DNA of 64,000 bases from Devosia sp. Leaf420 (GCF_001425445.1 NZ_LMQU01000016.1:47185-111184), one strand, 5' to 3'; shown: positions 25,369 to 35,464, counted from the stretch's first letter. A program made the numbers and translations. The notes: generated from the letters alone by a model not told the origin.

Positions 25369-27402
25369 TCAAACTTCTGGTTCGTCGAGATCGGGCTCAT
25401 CGTAAACACTGTGCTCTTCGGACCATTCCTCATCATGATCGCCCGTTTCCCAAGATTGTTCGACATCAAAGCTGTCATCATCGGCTTGGTCGAAAGGCGC
25501 GTCCAGGCTGTCGAAAGCAGCATGTTCCGCATCTAGACTATCGCCGGGGACTGAGGCCATCATCGTCTCTTCAGCGAACCAGGCTTCAAGCCGTTGAAGT
25601 AAGAGCGCCTCATCCGACGCCTTGTCGTTGTTCGGAAAAGCCCATTCGAGCTCATCAGGAACACTTGCGAGCATCCTCATGATGACAGCCATGGAGGATT
25701 TCGAGGTTATGACTTGTCCATCAAAGTCGACGCCAAAGCGTGGCCAACCCCCAAGATTGGGAGCATTGGGCTTCGTTTGAGGGGCAAAGGTAATTGCCGT
25801 TCGCGGTACGATTGGAGTTCTCTCCTGGACGACTCCAGTGCGAGGATGAGAAACGTCCAGCGGCTGCCATTCGAGCACTGGGGCATGTTCAGCGATGAGA
25901 TCGATAAGTTCTAGCTGTGCCCAGTCGCTGTCTGCTCGTCTCACAACGACTAGTTTATTGTTTCCCGCAACCGCTGCAGCCAGGACTAGCGACAGTTCTG
26001 CGGCGACTAGTGCATCGGGATCGTCAAGGATGATAAGCGCGTCGGAGACCATCTTGGAGGTAAGCGCCGCGGCCTCGACCACAATGGACTGCGGTAACGG
26101 ATGGCCTGCGGGGGACGCGATCGATACGGCTCGCAGACCAACTCTCTTGGCAAGCCCCGCGAGGTCGCCGGCTAAAGCGTCCGCTGCGTTTTCGGTTTTT
26201 ACAATGACCAGATCCGGCCCTGAAAAAATGTTGGCAAGTACGGTGCTCGTTGATTGGGTAAAGCCCTCAACGACAAGATGACTAACTTCGCGTTGTCCGA
26301 GGAAGCGCTCGGCGAGGATGAGACCACGACCAATCGCTGCCATTTCGTGATGCACCAGTCCAACGCTCGCATACCATTCGCCTGACCCTTCAGGCGTTGA
26401 AAGTGCAACGCAACCAAGGCCGATAGCTGCATCGGCGGCCTCGAGCCCGAGCGATCCAGGCAGGTGACGCATAAAGAAACGGTTGAGTTCGTTTCGCGTG
26501 AATGGCGCTTTGAGGCTTTGGAGCATACCGTCAATTTTTAAGGCGGCCTCGGTATTGTCGTACTCCCTGCTTTGATTAACCAGAAGCTCGCGCCCATCAA
26601 CAGTGCCGCTGGCTGTGCGCTTTTTTGCCCGCCAGCCTCTCACCAGCCGGAGTGGCGCGGGCGTTAAAGAAACGGGAGGATTCGGAGTAACTCGAAGGTC
26701 GCTTCCCGATCCCGCAAAAAATGTGTTCTGGAAATTTCCCCAAAGCCTTCCCCACTTCCGGCCATAGGTCTTTCCATTCCTGTTCACAGGGTCAAGAGCG
26801 GTATAACGCCGGCTCGACCAACCATGTGGAGTGCGCTGTCGCGGAGAGATAAGCGCATGTACGTGGAGGTTGACGGCAGACATGGCCATTGCCGTTGCAA
26901 AAGAGTCTTCCTCTCCCACAGAAAGGAGAAGAGCGTCCATCTCGAATTCTTGTTCCGATTTATGCGGCGAATGCAAAGCGACTATTGCCGTAAGTCCGTG
27001 CTTTTCGACAATGACGTTGCGGATGAATTGCTCAGCCATTGCCTGGCTTGTTTCGACGGCTTGTTCCTCGGGCGTCGGTAGCGCAAGGACAAGTTCAAAG
27101 CCTAAGGCGGCATCCTTGCGATTACTGGCCATCTCCAGGCCGGTGCAAAGCTCAATAGCCGATCTGACAGGAACGGCGCCATTGGGCAGAAGCACTGTAC
27201 CGGCGAGGTAATCTCCGTAATGTGAAAAGTCGTACGACTTGCCAGTGCGATCCGAAACTGCCCGCGTACGCATCACATACGCCACTCGTTCGATCGTCGA
27301 GTGTCCGCGTGAACGCTGGATGAGCTCGGCTCGTGCGTAAGGGATAGCCACTGCTTGTCTTTCCAGAAAACGGACCGCCAACCACAGGTTCTGGCAAGGC
27401 AC
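25369..27402 (-). CDS. MobA/MobL-type relaxase
   Basis: This product of up to 677 residues matches MobA/MobL-type mobilisation relaxases: IPYARAELIQRSRG near the N-terminus, the two-histidine motif NLHVHALISPR near residue 175, and the GWSSRRYTALDPVNRNGKTYG segment that follows it. These enzymes nick oriT and attach to the 5' end through a tyrosine. Residues ~380-540 look like a degenerate helicase/ATPase-like region without a visible Walker A, and the last ~90 residues are strongly acidic. Start uncertain: GTG at 27402, with GTG at 27351 (just before AIPYARAEL) the alternative. A divergent accessory gene lies at 27535. No coupling protein or type IV secretion genes are in the window, so it would be mobilised by helpers. 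Confidence 0.78.
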   Translation of the reverse strand: MPCQNLWLAVRFLERQAVAIPYARAELIQRSRGHSTIERVAYVMRTRAVSDRTGKSYDFSHYGDYLAGTVLLPNGAVPVRSAIELCTGLEMASNRKDAALGFELVLALPTPEEQAVETSQAMAEQFIRNVIVEKHGLTAIVALHSPHKSEQEFEMDALLLSVGEEDSFATAMAMSAVNLHVHALISPRQRTPHGWSSRRYTALDPVNRNGKTYGRKWGRLWGNFQNTFFAGSGSDLRVTPNPPVSLTPAPLRLVRGWRAKKRTASGTVDGRELLVNQSREYDNTEAALKIDGMLQSLKAPFTRNELNRFFMRHLPGSLGLEAADAAIGLGCVALSTPEGSGEWYASVGLVHHEMAAIGRGLILAERFLGQREVSHLVVEGFTQSTSTVLANIFSGPDLVIVKTENAADALAGDLAGLAKRVGLRAVSIASPAGHPLPQSIVVEAAALTSKMVSDALIILDDPDALVAAELSLVLAAAVAGNNKLVVVRRADSDWAQLELIDLIAEHAPVLEWQPLDVSHPRTGVVQERTPIVPRTAITFAPQTKPNAPNLGGWPRFGVDFDGQVITSKSSMAVIMRMLASVPDELEWAFPNNDKASDEALLLQRLEAWFAEETMMASVPGDSLDAEHAAFDSLDAPFDQADDDSFDVEQSWETGDHDEEWSEEHSVYDEPDLDEPEV

Positions 27403-27534
27403 AAAGCTGAATTTCGCCTCGAATGCGAAAAAAACCGGGGCAGGCGCGTGTGCCTTGCGTAGGTCCGAGTCACCCTAGGTCAGCACGCGGTTTGCAAGGT
27501 GCATACCGGGGCGTCAAGTACAGGAAGGCTTCTG
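27403..27534. other. possible oriT / divergent promoter of the mobilisation genes
   Basis: The gap between the divergent relaxase and accessory genes is where oriT usually lies in such modules. It contains the inverted words TGCCTTGC (27451-27458) and GCAAGGTGCA (27494-27503), with two TAGGTC direct repeats between them. No nic consensus is recognised, so the call is positional. Confidence 0.3.
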
Positions 27535-28335
27535 ATGTCGAATAAAACGAAAAAAGATGATTTGGCCGAGACGGCTAAGCTCCTCAAGGAGACGCAGCGT
27601 AGCCTGACCAAAATGCAGCTTGGTGCGCAGACGCCAGCAGCGCGCTCCGAAGCGCTCTTGCAGAAGCGTGCGCGGGTCGAGGTCGCTGAGATTAAGGGCG
27701 ACCTTGCAATTAAGGGCTCACTCGCCCGTATCTGTGACGAAATTGGGCTCCACCGCTGCCGTCTCGACACAAGCGGTCTGCGTGGGGCTATGTTGCTTGC
27801 GATGGATCACGATCGCGACGCCGAGACCATTCAGCGCTTTCATGACCGAGATGCCGAATTTCAGAAGTCGCGGAAAAAAGCGCAGGTCGGAGTTGCTGCC
27901 TTTGTTGCTGCTGCCGCCCCAAGCCATGAGCTTGTGGAGATGGCTCGTCAGATCGGTCTCAAGCGAGACCTGCTAGTAGGCGGGTTCAAGGGAAGGGCAG
28001 CCCTGACTGATCTAATCGATCTTGGCGAGCGCTTCTCCTCTACCATCCGCGTCGAGATCAAGAAAGTGGCTTACCTGCTCGTTGATGCAGGAGAGGTCGA
28101 TAGCGCGGTCTGCCATTTGCTGGCCCAAAACGATGTTAGCATGCTCGCTGACACGACGGAACCTTCGAAGGACAATGAAGAGGTCGTCAAAAAACCCGGC
28201 GAGGGCAACGATGTGATGGACAACAAGCCGACGATAGAGACCGAGACGGCGGACAGTGCACCCCATCACCAAGCTCGCCCAATAGGAAATACCATACGGC
28301 GTTCGGTTATCAGTGGTCCGATGCGCCCGACCTAA
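27535..28335 (+). CDS. unknown protein, probable mobilisation accessory
   Basis: This 266-residue cytoplasmic protein has a helical, charged N-terminal ~80 residues that may form a coiled coil (KDDLAETAKLLKETQRSLTK...), an alanine-rich helical middle and an acidic, probably disordered tail. No family is recognised. ATG 27535 follows GGAAGG; a longer frame from 27499 lacks a ribosome site. It is divergent from the relaxase gene over the putative oriT, the usual place for TraC/MobC-like nicking accessories, so a similar role is guessed from position only. A terminator follows at 28441. Confidence 0.6.
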   Translation: MSNKTKKDDLAETAKLLKETQRSLTKMQLGAQTPAARSEALLQKRARVEVAEIKGDLAIKGSLARICDEIGLHRCRLDTSGLRGAMLLAMDHDRDAETIQRFHDRDAEFQKSRKKAQVGVAAFVAAAAPSHELVEMARQIGLKRDLLVGGFKGRAALTDLIDLGERFSSTIRVEIKKVAYLLVDAGEVDSAVCHLLAQNDVSMLADTTEPSKDNEEVVKKPGEGNDVMDNKPTIETETADSAPHHQARPIGNTIRRSVISGPMRPT

Positions 28336-28440
28336 ACGGAGCAGAGGTGTTTGACGAACTAACCTGCATGCCTTCGTGAAGTGTTGTTAACTGGCACGGT
28401 ACTCATGACGACCGTCAGGCTTGCACCGACTGCAGACAAC

Positions 28441-28469
28441 AAAGGCAGAACCTTGTGTTCTGCCTTTTT
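28441..28469 (+). terminator. rho-independent terminator
   Basis: A perfect 10-bp stem (AAAGGCAGAA/TTCTGCCTTT) with a 7-base loop runs into a short T tract. It lies 105 bases downstream of the mobilisation accessory gene and would end that transcript. Confidence 0.75.
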
Positions 28470-28667
28470 GCTTAGAACATCCAATTGCGGGCGGGCAGAG
28501 TCTCGGGTGGGCTATATGCAAGACTGTTCCGCTGCTCCTGAGCGGCTGGCGACAATATTGAGCAAAAATTTATGCATTTTAACGTTTGTCGCTTTCAAGA
28601 GCTCGGGCGAGCATACCTCACAACGACAATGTGAGGCCGATTCTTGTTTAAACCTCTTTCTCCCCCC

Positions 28668-29204
28668 ATGACGCTGAATACCCTCGAAAGCGAACTTCGT
28701 TTGGCTCTGCTGGTGCAGGCAAGCCACATCGCGTATGTCGCAAATGTGCAAGCAGCCACAGCATTTCTAGGTAACGAAGTCGATTGGGACACGTGGGAAG
28801 GCGAAACCGTCAGTTTCGACTTGGCACACTTCCACATTTGGACAATCGTCAAGGCGGCATATGAATATGCGTACCGGTTCGATCCGACCGACTATGTCGG
28901 ACACGGTTTAGATTTGGCAGATATGTTCGACAGTTTTAGTCAATGGGAAGCGGGCGGCATCCTCAGCCCACTATGGTTTCCTGATAGCCCTTTGCGGCAG
29001 CTTGCTGATAAGGCACGTGCTCGAGACAAATTTGACAAAGACGAAGTTATGGACCTCAAAGAACTCTCGCGCTTGCTCGACTGCTCGGAAGACACGATAA
29101 AGTCGCTTTTTTCGTACGGTGGAGGACCGGACGCTCCTTGGTTCCGGGCCAGCGAGGTTTCCTACATCGTGAAGATGCACCCAAATTTCGTGCCATCCCA
29201 GTAA
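28668..29204 (+). CDS. hypothetical protein with C-terminal HTH-like segment
   Basis: The predicted protein is 178 residues, soluble, acidic and rich in aromatic residues (LAHFHIWTIVKAAYEYAYRF). The C-terminal part MDLKELSRLLDCSEDTIKSL looks like a helix-turn-helix, hinting at an excisionase- or regulator-like fold, but no family is recognised. ATG 28668 is taken as start, although the C-rich sequence before it is a poor ribosome site; a TTG eight codons upstream is possible. Codon use is plausible and less GC-rich than the operons around it, in keeping with accessory DNA. Confidence 0.5.
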   Translation: MTLNTLESELRLALLVQASHIAYVANVQAATAFLGNEVDWDTWEGETVSFDLAHFHIWTIVKAAYEYAYRFDPTDYVGHGLDLADMFDSFSQWEAGGILSPLWFPDSPLRQLADKARARDKFDKDEVMDLKELSRLLDCSEDTIKSLFSYGGGPDAPWFRASEVSYIVKMHPNFVPSQ

Positions 29205-29878
29205 ACGTGACTGGATATCATAAATGCCGATGGGTAGAGCAGACGAGGTTTCTGCTGAACGCTAATCCCGAAGCGCGCGATGAGGCATTGCTTGATCCGG
29301 GAATGGCCTCGAGCATTTGCCGGCGGGCGATAACTGTCACAACCCTGCCGGTTTTAGCTTAATGGATTCAGAATCGTCGGTTTTTTAGGCCCAAGCTCTG
29401 TTCAATAGATTTGCTGCTCAAACCGCAATCCGCGGTAATCTGCTTTCGCCGCTCGAGCATGTGATAGCCTGACCCAATATTGGTAAATGAGGGTTGAGAC
29501 AAACGGCCTGAATATGGCAAGACCGGCAACGGATCTATTGCGAAGCGCCACAAAGACGACGTCTCATACCTGTGCCGACGGTAGTTCTTGGCCTAGCCTT
29601 ATGTTTCATCAAATCTTCTTGACCGTCTGTTTTGAGACGAACTCGGCTATTACACAGTCGATGGCATGGCGTTGATGTTCACGGGCAGCCCTTCTCGAGC
29701 ACGAGCCTGACGCAACGAATAGCTGCTCTCTCGCCAAGAGCAGCCACCGTCCGATCATCTCAAACGGTTGGGACGACATGTCAGTGTTTGAGATATCGCA
29801 AGGTTACGTGAAACTTCAGAGCTGGGGCGCAAACTGGTTTTCGTAGGTGGGCCCAAGCCGGTTGCTTTCGATCCGATG
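29205..29878. other. intergenic, nothing recognised
   Basis: The 674 bases between the orphan gene and the convergent end of the peptide ABC operon contain only short frames without ribosome sites or family resemblance. It is AT-richer than the flanking operons. No terminator for either neighbour was identified. Confidence 0.5.
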
Positions 29879-30868
29879 CTACGCGTTCAGGCATGCATGA
29901 AGATGGCCGGGGACTTTTTCTCTTAAATCCGGGCGCGAAATACGGCAGTGATCCGTAGCGCGGTCACATCGCGGATGGAAATGACATCCGCTTGGCGGGT
30001 TCAGCGGAGACGGTATCTCACCCTTGATAGGCATAAAAGTCCGCCGCTCGGTTGAAATGCGCGGCATGCCGGCGAGCAACATCTGGGTATAGGGATGGAC
30101 CGGATTCGCGAACAGTTCGCTGGTCTTTGCCAATTCGACCACGCGCCCGAGATACATGACCGCCACCCGATCGCAGAGGTGCCGGATGAGGCCCAGATCG
30201 TGGCTGATGAAGATCATCGACAACCCGCTCTCCTGACGGATGTCCATCAGGAGGTTGATGATCTGCGCCTGCACCGAAACATCGAGCGCCGCAACGGCTT
30301 CGTCGCAGACGAGAAGTTCCGGCTCGACCGCGAGCGCGCGGGCAATGCCGATGCGCTGCCTTTGGCCACCCGAAAACTGATGCGGATACCGATCGATACT
30401 GTCGGCGGCAAGGCCAACGCGCTCGAGCATCTTGGCCGCATGCTCCCGCATGCGCGACCGGGGGACGATGCCATGAACCACAGCCCCTTCGCCGATGATC
30501 TCGCCAACCTTCAAGCGGCCATTGAGAGATGACATCGGGTCCTGAAACACCATCTGAACCTTGAGGGCATCCCGGCGACGGGCGAGAAAACTGTCATAGT
30601 CTTCGTTCCGAAAGCGGCGCGTTCCGCCTGAGACGGGCAGAATGCCGGTGATCATGCGGGCAAGGGTGGATTTGCCGCAGCCCGATTCCCCCACAATGCC
30701 CAGGGTTTCGCCCTGGGCAACGGAAAGGCTGACGCGATCGACGGCCTGAACGATGGCGGGGCGCTTGCCGGTCAGGCGGTCTGTCAGTTTTTCGATCGTG
30801 CCGCGAGCGGGCTCGAAGACGCGGGACACTTCATCAGCTTGGAAGACGGTTTGGACCACTTGCATCAT
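29879..30868 (-). CDS. peptide-type ABC ATPase, DppF/OppF-like
   Basis: The 329-residue ATPase has Walker [10 protein letters not shown], the signature [15 protein letters not shown], Walker [13 protein letters not shown], the H-loop SHDL, and the C-terminal Opp/Dpp extension with conserved cysteines ([14 protein letters not shown]) thought to bind an Fe-S cluster in this family. ATG 30868 lies in an ATGATG cluster overlapping the stop of the DppD-like gene. It is the last gene of the six-gene LysR-linked operon. Confidence 0.92.
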   Translation of the reverse strand: MMQVVQTVFQADEVSRVFEPARGTIEKLTDRLTGKRPAIVQAVDRVSLSVAQGETLGIVGESGCGKSTLARMITGILPVSGGTRRFRNEDYDSFLARRRDALKVQMVFQDPMSSLNGRLKVGEIIGEGAVVHGIVPRSRMREHAAKMLERVGLAADSIDRYPHQFSGGQRQRIGIARALAVEPELLVCDEAVAALDVSVQAQIINLLMDIRQESGLSMIFISHDLGLIRHLCDRVAVMYLGRVVELAKTSELFANPVHPYTQMLLAGMPRISTERRTFMPIKGEIPSPLNPPSGCHFHPRCDRATDHCRISRPDLREKVPGHLHACLNA

Positions 30869-31833
30869 CCCTCGATTGGATGGTGGCACCAGGCGTGGTG
30901 CGTTGAAGAAAAACTGCGCTTTGGCGGGGACGTTTCGCATGCCGGGGAGGCGCGCTCGCACCGGCTGCGGAAGGCGCACCCTTCACCCAGGTCCAGAAGC
31001 GAGGGCATGGTGCCGCGGATCTGCTTGAGACGTTGACCGGGCTCGTTGTTCGACGGCACCGATTCAAGCAGCTTGCTGGTATAGGGGTGGCGCGGCGTTG
31101 CGATGATTTCGGCCGTCGCGCCTGTTTCCATCATGGCCCCAGCATACATGACGAGAATGCGGTCCGCGAGTTCGGACAATGTTGCAAGATCATGGGTAAT
31201 CCAGATCATGCCGAGACCCCGATCGGTGATCTGGCTACGCATCTGGTGGATGATCTGGGCCTGGATGGTGACGTCGAGTGCCGTTGTCGGCTCGTCGGCG
31301 ATGATCAGGTCGGGGTTCATCAACAGTGCCGTCGCGATTACAACGCGCTGCCGCATGCCGCCGGACAGCTCGTGCGGATAGGCTTCGAGCCGTTCTTCAG
31401 GCGAGGGGATGCCCACAGCCTTTAACGCGGCGATCGACCGCTCGCGCATCTGGGCGGCCGGGACCTTCTCATGTTCGCTGATCGCTTCGAACATCTGCTG
31501 GCGCACCCGCATCAGCGGATTGAGCGTCATCAAGGGGTTCTGGAAAACCATGGCGATGCGGCGGCCGCGATACTTTCGCATCTGGTCGAAGCTGAGCTCG
31601 GTCAGCTCTTCGCCATCGAGCCTGATCGATCCGGAGACGATTTTGCCGGGCTTTTCGACCTGTCCCATGATCGACATGCCAGTTACCGACTTGCCTGATC
31701 CGGACTCCCCGACAATGCCCAGCACCTCGCCGCGCTTGAGATTGAAGGAAACGTCCCGGACCGATTTGAACGTGCCAGCGCGGGTGAAGAACCAGGTGTT
31801 GAGGCCTTCGACCTCAAAGAACTGCTCGCTCAT
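30865..31833 (-). CDS. peptide-type ABC ATPase, DppD/OppD-like
   Basis: The predicted 322-residue ATPase has Walker A GESGSGKSV, signature LSGGMRQRVVIATAL, Walker [13 protein letters not shown] and a C-terminal oligopeptide extension with cysteines (CAFRSRCERASPAC). It pairs with the DppF-like subunit downstream, with which it overlaps by four bases. ATG 31833 is preferred over frames extending into the permease gene; it lies four bases after that gene's stop. Confidence 0.92.
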   Translation of the reverse strand: MSEQFFEVEGLNTWFFTRAGTFKSVRDVSFNLKRGEVLGIVGESGSGKSVTGMSIMGQVEKPGKIVSGSIRLDGEELTELSFDQMRKYRGRRIAMVFQNPLMTLNPLMRVRQQMFEAISEHEKVPAAQMRERSIAALKAVGIPSPEERLEAYPHELSGGMRQRVVIATALLMNPDLIIADEPTTALDVTIQAQIIHQMRSQITDRGLGMIWITHDLATLSELADRILVMYAGAMMETGATAEIIATPRHPYTSKLLESVPSNNEPGQRLKQIRGTMPSLLDLGEGCAFRSRCERASPACETSPPKRSFSSTHHAWCHHPIEG

Positions 31834-31837
31834 GGGA

Positions 31838-33031
31838 TCAACTCTCGAAACGCGGATTGTTAAGATCGCGCAGCCGGTCACCCAGAAGGTTCATGGCGAC
31901 AATCATGATAAGAAGCACGATGCCGGGGCCGAAGCTGATCCAGTATTTCTGCGAGAAGATATATTCGTAGCCGTTGGCGATCAGCATGCCGAGCGAGGGC
32001 TGCGTCAATGGCAGGCCGACACCGAGAAAGCTCAGCGAGGATTCGAGGGATATCGCCGAGGCGATATTGAGCGTGAACAGCACGATGATCTGCGGCAGGC
32101 AATTGGGCAGCACGTGGCGCAGCATGATCCGCCACGCTGGCAGACGCATGCCCCGCGCCGCCTCGATATATTCCTTGTTGAGTTCACTCAGCGCCAGGGA
32201 TCGAGCCGTTCGTGCATAGTAGCACCACTGCACCAGCACCACGGCGAGAATGACCTTTTCGACGCCGCTGCCGAGGATGGCAAGGATCGCAAGGCCGACA
32301 AGAATGGCGGGAAAGCTGAGGGTAAAGTCCACGGCGCGCATGATCATGGCGTCGGTCGCTCCGCCGCGCCAGGCGGCCAGCAGGCCGAGGCCCGTGCCGA
32401 AGAGCATAGCCGACCCGGCCGCCGCAACGCCGACAAAGACGCTGATGCGAATGCCATAGAGAATAGCCGAGAGCATGTCGCGGCCAAAGGCGTCGCTGCC
32501 GAGCTGGAAGATGAAGCCGGTTGGCTGATTGTCGGTACGCGCAATGGCTTCGACGCGGGCGTCGGCCGGGGCGGTTTCAAAGCTCACCTTCCCCTGATTG
32601 TTCTCTGGCGCGTTCAAGGTCCACCATGGCTGGATGGGATGTTTGCTCGCACCATCGACGATGGCGTCGCGCGCCAGGCCGCGAAGTTGCAGGCTCATCA
32701 GCGGGGCGGAGCTATCTGCGAGACCGACAATGAAGCAGTTCGCGCCACAGGCTTCCACCTCAAAATCCGTGGCATTGGCCTCAGGTATCAACTGGCCTTG
32801 CGTCAGGGCGAAATTGGCTCGGATTTCCTCACCCGGCTTTACCTGGGGTGAGCCCATAGGCTTGAGCGCGTCGATCAGTTGCAGGCGCGCCAGATCATAA
32901 GGATTGGTCGGGGAAAGCCATGGTGCAAACAGCGCGCAGGCAAGGAAGAGCACGGTGACGACAAGGCTGGCGACAGCAACCCAGCTTTCAGCGAAGCGAC
33001 CGGCGAATTCGGCAAAGGCGGCGCGGTTCAT
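31838..33031 (-). CDS. peptide-type ABC permease, DppC/OppC-like, enlarged periplasmic loop
   Basis: This 397-residue permease is about 100 residues longer than common DppC proteins. The extra sequence lies between the first helix (about 18-38) and the conserved FGRDMLSAILYG region, and would form a large periplasmic loop containing EVEACGANCF. The remaining part has the five other helices and the coupling loop EAARGMRLPAWRIMLRHVLP. It overlaps the DppB-like stop/start by ATGA. A similar long-loop permease is encoded at 54686. Confidence 0.9.
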   Translation of the reverse strand: MNRAAFAEFAGRFAESWVAVASLVVTVLFLACALFAPWLSPTNPYDLARLQLIDALKPMGSPQVKPGEEIRANFALTQGQLIPEANATDFEVEACGANCFIVGLADSSAPLMSLQLRGLARDAIVDGASKHPIQPWWTLNAPENNQGKVSFETAPADARVEAIARTDNQPTGFIFQLGSDAFGRDMLSAILYGIRISVFVGVAAAGSAMLFGTGLGLLAAWRGGATDAMIMRAVDFTLSFPAILVGLAILAILGSGVEKVILAVVLVQWCYYARTARSLALSELNKEYIEAARGMRLPAWRIMLRHVLPNCLPQIIVLFTLNIASAISLESSLSFLGVGLPLTQPSLGMLIANGYEYIFSQKYWISFGPGIVLLIMIVAMNLLGDRLRDLNNPRFES

Positions 33032-34011
33032 TTGGCACGCTTTCCCATGACGGAGCGCACGCGCGGGTCGATGGTCATGTGCAGGATGTCCACGAGGAAG
33101 TTGATGGTGATGAAAAGGAGCGCCGTATAGGTGAGCTGCGCCACAATCATCGGGCGGTCGAGCACCTTGATTGAATTGATCAGGAGCTTTCCAAGACCGG
33201 GCCAGGAAAAGACCGTTTCGGTGATGACGCCATAGGCAAGAAGATTGCCCAATTCGATGCCGATCACGGTGATCAGCGGGACAAGGGCATTGCGCAGAAT
33301 ATGCACGAAGACGATCCGAACGGGATGCACGCCCTTGGCATAGGCGAACTTGACATAGTCGAGCCGCACGATCTCGAGCGTTGCCGCGCGCGTTACGCGG
33401 ATCAAGAGAGACATCTTGAGGAGGGCGAGGCTGAAGGCGGGCAGAAGAACGTGGTGCCAGCCATCCAGCGTCCAGAGGCTGGATGTGATCCCGAAATAGG
33501 TCGCAACATTGCCGCGGTCGCCGACGGGGAAAAAGGGCAGGGCGATGCCGAAGGCGACGATCAGCAGCATCCCCTGCCAGAAGGTGGGGATGCTGACCCC
33601 GATCAGTGAAAAGCCCATCACGGCTTTCGAAAACGACGATTCCGGTTTCAATCCGGCGTAAAGCCCTGCGGGGATGGAAAAGCCGATGGCGATGAAGAAG
33701 GCGACGAAGGCCAGTTCAAGGCTGGCGGGCAGACGCTGCAGCAGGATGGTGGTGACGGGCTCCTTATAAACAAAGGAGGTGCCCCAATCGCCCTGCATGG
33801 CGTTGACGAGAAAGTTGAAGTACTGCTCCCAGATCGGCCGGTCGAGACCAAGGGCGACAATGGCCGCCTGACGGTCAGCTTCGGTTGCTTCGGACGAGAT
33901 CAGCACATCGACGGGATTGCCGATCAGCCAGAGCCCGACAAAGAGGACGATCGAAAGCGCGAGCACAACGCCGATGCATTGCAGCAGGCGCTGAAGGACG
34001 AAGTTGATCAT
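33028..34011 (-). CDS. peptide-type ABC permease, DppB/OppB-like
   Basis: The predicted product is 327 residues, starting MINFVLQRLLQCIGVV, with six helices and the coupling-loop region AYAKGVHPVRIVFVHILRNA typical of DppB. ATG 34011 overlaps the lyase stop by four bases (ATGA); upstream in-frame codons lie inside the lyase gene. It forms the channel with the DppC-like protein. Confidence 0.91.
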   Translation of the reverse strand: MINFVLQRLLQCIGVVLALSIVLFVGLWLIGNPVDVLISSEATEADRQAAIVALGLDRPIWEQYFNFLVNAMQGDWGTSFVYKEPVTTILLQRLPASLELAFVAFFIAIGFSIPAGLYAGLKPESSFSKAVMGFSLIGVSIPTFWQGMLLIVAFGIALPFFPVGDRGNVATYFGITSSLWTLDGWHHVLLPAFSLALLKMSLLIRVTRAATLEIVRLDYVKFAYAKGVHPVRIVFVHILRNALVPLITVIGIELGNLLAYGVITETVFSWPGLGKLLINSIKVLDRPMIVAQLTYTALLFITINFLVDILHMTIDPRVRSVMGKRAK

Positions 34012-35402
34012 GTGCTGGCCAATCCAAGCTTGCGCTGTTCGGCTCCGGGATAGGGGCCCGACCCCATGGCGTCGATGAGGTCTGCGAAGTGAAGTGCGAA
34101 CTCTTTGCAAATGCCGGCCGCGCCGTCCTTATCGAGCATGTGGCGAATGTCGGCGCTGACGACATCGCCGCCTGGCAGACGCTCGAGGTGCCCGAGGAAC
34201 GTGCCTTCGCCGGAAGCGGCCGCGATGGCGGCTTCGTGCACCAGATGATGGCTCTGGTGCTTGCCCATCGTCGCGCCCATTTGCATCATGGCGTATTCGC
34301 CGAAGATCGCGCCGTTCGACAGTTTGAGGTTTTCGCGCATGCGCACGGGGTCGAGTTCGAGCCCTGAAAGCAGGGCCTCGGTGCGGACAAGAACTTCGGC
34401 GGCGGCGGCGATGACTTCGACCAGTGTATCTTCAAAGAGAAGATTGGTGCTGCCATCGGAATCAAAGGGACGATGGGCATTCGCCATCAGCATGGCGGCC
34501 TGGGAATAGAGCTTGTTGGCGTTGGCGATAACGCCATAGCATTGCACGGGATTGATCTTTTGCGGCATGGTCGAAGAACCAATGGCGCCATCGAGCCGCT
34601 TTTCGCGCAGTTCGCCAAATTCTTCGGACGAGGTCTGGTACACTTCTTCCGCGATCCGATGGCAGACGGATGCAAGGAGCGCCAGGCCGTTTACGTATTC
34701 GCAGATATGGGTGCGGATGGCGCGGGAGGGAATGGCCATCTCGCCCATGCCGAGACGCGCCGCAACGCGCCTCTGGAATTCCGGCCCCTGAGCGCCAATC
34801 GCCGAAAAACAGCCGACAGCGCCACCCATCATGACAACGAAGGCGCGATCGCGTGCGGTATCGAGCCGCTCGATGGACTGTAGAATTTCTTCGATCCAGA
34901 CAGCAGCTTTGAAGCCGAAGGTGATCGGCACGGCATGGCGGAAATGCGTGCGCCCGGCCATGGTCGTTGCCGCATGGGCGCGCGCCAGTTTGCCGAGGTG
35001 CCCAAGCACGTCACGCGTGATGGTGTCCATCACGTCATGGGCGCGCTTGGTGAGCACCAGCATGCCGGTCTGGATGACGTTTTGCGTGGTAATGCCCCAG
35101 TGCACATAACCGCCGTGCTTGGGCCCGCTGACGCGAACGAGTTCGTTGAGGAGCGGCATCAGGGGGTGGCGCGTGACGCCATAATCGGCCTCGATGCGCG
35201 CCATGTCCAATCGATTGGCGCAGCAATTGTCAGCAATGGTCTGGGCGGAATCGGCCGGGATCATGCCCATTTCACCTTGCACCAAAGCGACGGCCTTTTC
35301 GATTTCGAGAAAGGCGGAATAGGTGGCGGCGGGGGAAAATGCGTCGCGCAGGCCACGAAGGTCCACTTGCGCTGCCAGCGCATCGTTGAAGGCTGTGCCC
35401 AT
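34008..35402 (-). CDS. PurB/CMLE-type lyase of the fumarase/aspartase superfamily
   Basis: The 464-residue enzyme has HWGITTQNV near 104, the catalytic GRTHFRHAVP near 151, and the flexible-loop signature GSSTMPQKINPV near 282, all superfamily landmarks; it is closest by eye to adenylosuccinate lyase and 3-carboxy-muconate cycloisomerase. The site reads TTQN where PurB has TSQD, so an unusual substrate is likely. It is the second gene of a peptide-type ABC operon and overlaps the permease start. A C-N lyase acting on the imported compound (for example an aspartate-derived chelator or opine, yielding fumarate) fits better than purine synthesis; this is inference. Confidence 0.83.
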   Translation of the reverse strand: MGTAFNDALAAQVDLRGLRDAFSPAATYSAFLEIEKAVALVQGEMGMIPADSAQTIADNCCANRLDMARIEADYGVTRHPLMPLLNELVRVSGPKHGGYVHWGITTQNVIQTGMLVLTKRAHDVMDTITRDVLGHLGKLARAHAATTMAGRTHFRHAVPITFGFKAAVWIEEILQSIERLDTARDRAFVVMMGGAVGCFSAIGAQGPEFQRRVAARLGMGEMAIPSRAIRTHICEYVNGLALLASVCHRIAEEVYQTSSEEFGELREKRLDGAIGSSTMPQKINPVQCYGVIANANKLYSQAAMLMANAHRPFDSDGSTNLLFEDTLVEVIAAAAEVLVRTEALLSGLELDPVRMRENLKLSNGAIFGEYAMMQMGATMGKHQSHHLVHEAAIAAASGEGTFLGHLERLPGGDVVSADIRHMLDKDGAAGICKEFALHFADLIDAMGSGPYPGAEQRKLGLAST

Positions 35403-35429
35403 CTAAGCAACTTTCAGGATTTTGGAGAC

Positions 35430-35452
35430 GGGATGCGCCCAGGGCGCATCCC
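35430..35452 (-). repeat. stable intergenic hairpin after the binding-protein gene
   Basis: A perfect 10-bp stem GGGATGCGCC/GGCGCATCCC with a 3-base loop lies between the binding-protein stop and the lyase start, without a T-run. It probably protects the upstream binding-protein message or partly attenuates the downstream genes. Confidence 0.6.
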
Positions 35453-35464
35453 GATCGGACGAGC

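Noticed and set aside
28512..28852. Minus-strand frames opposite the 28668 gene
   Set aside because: No ribosome site, and they conflict with the better plus-strand frame.
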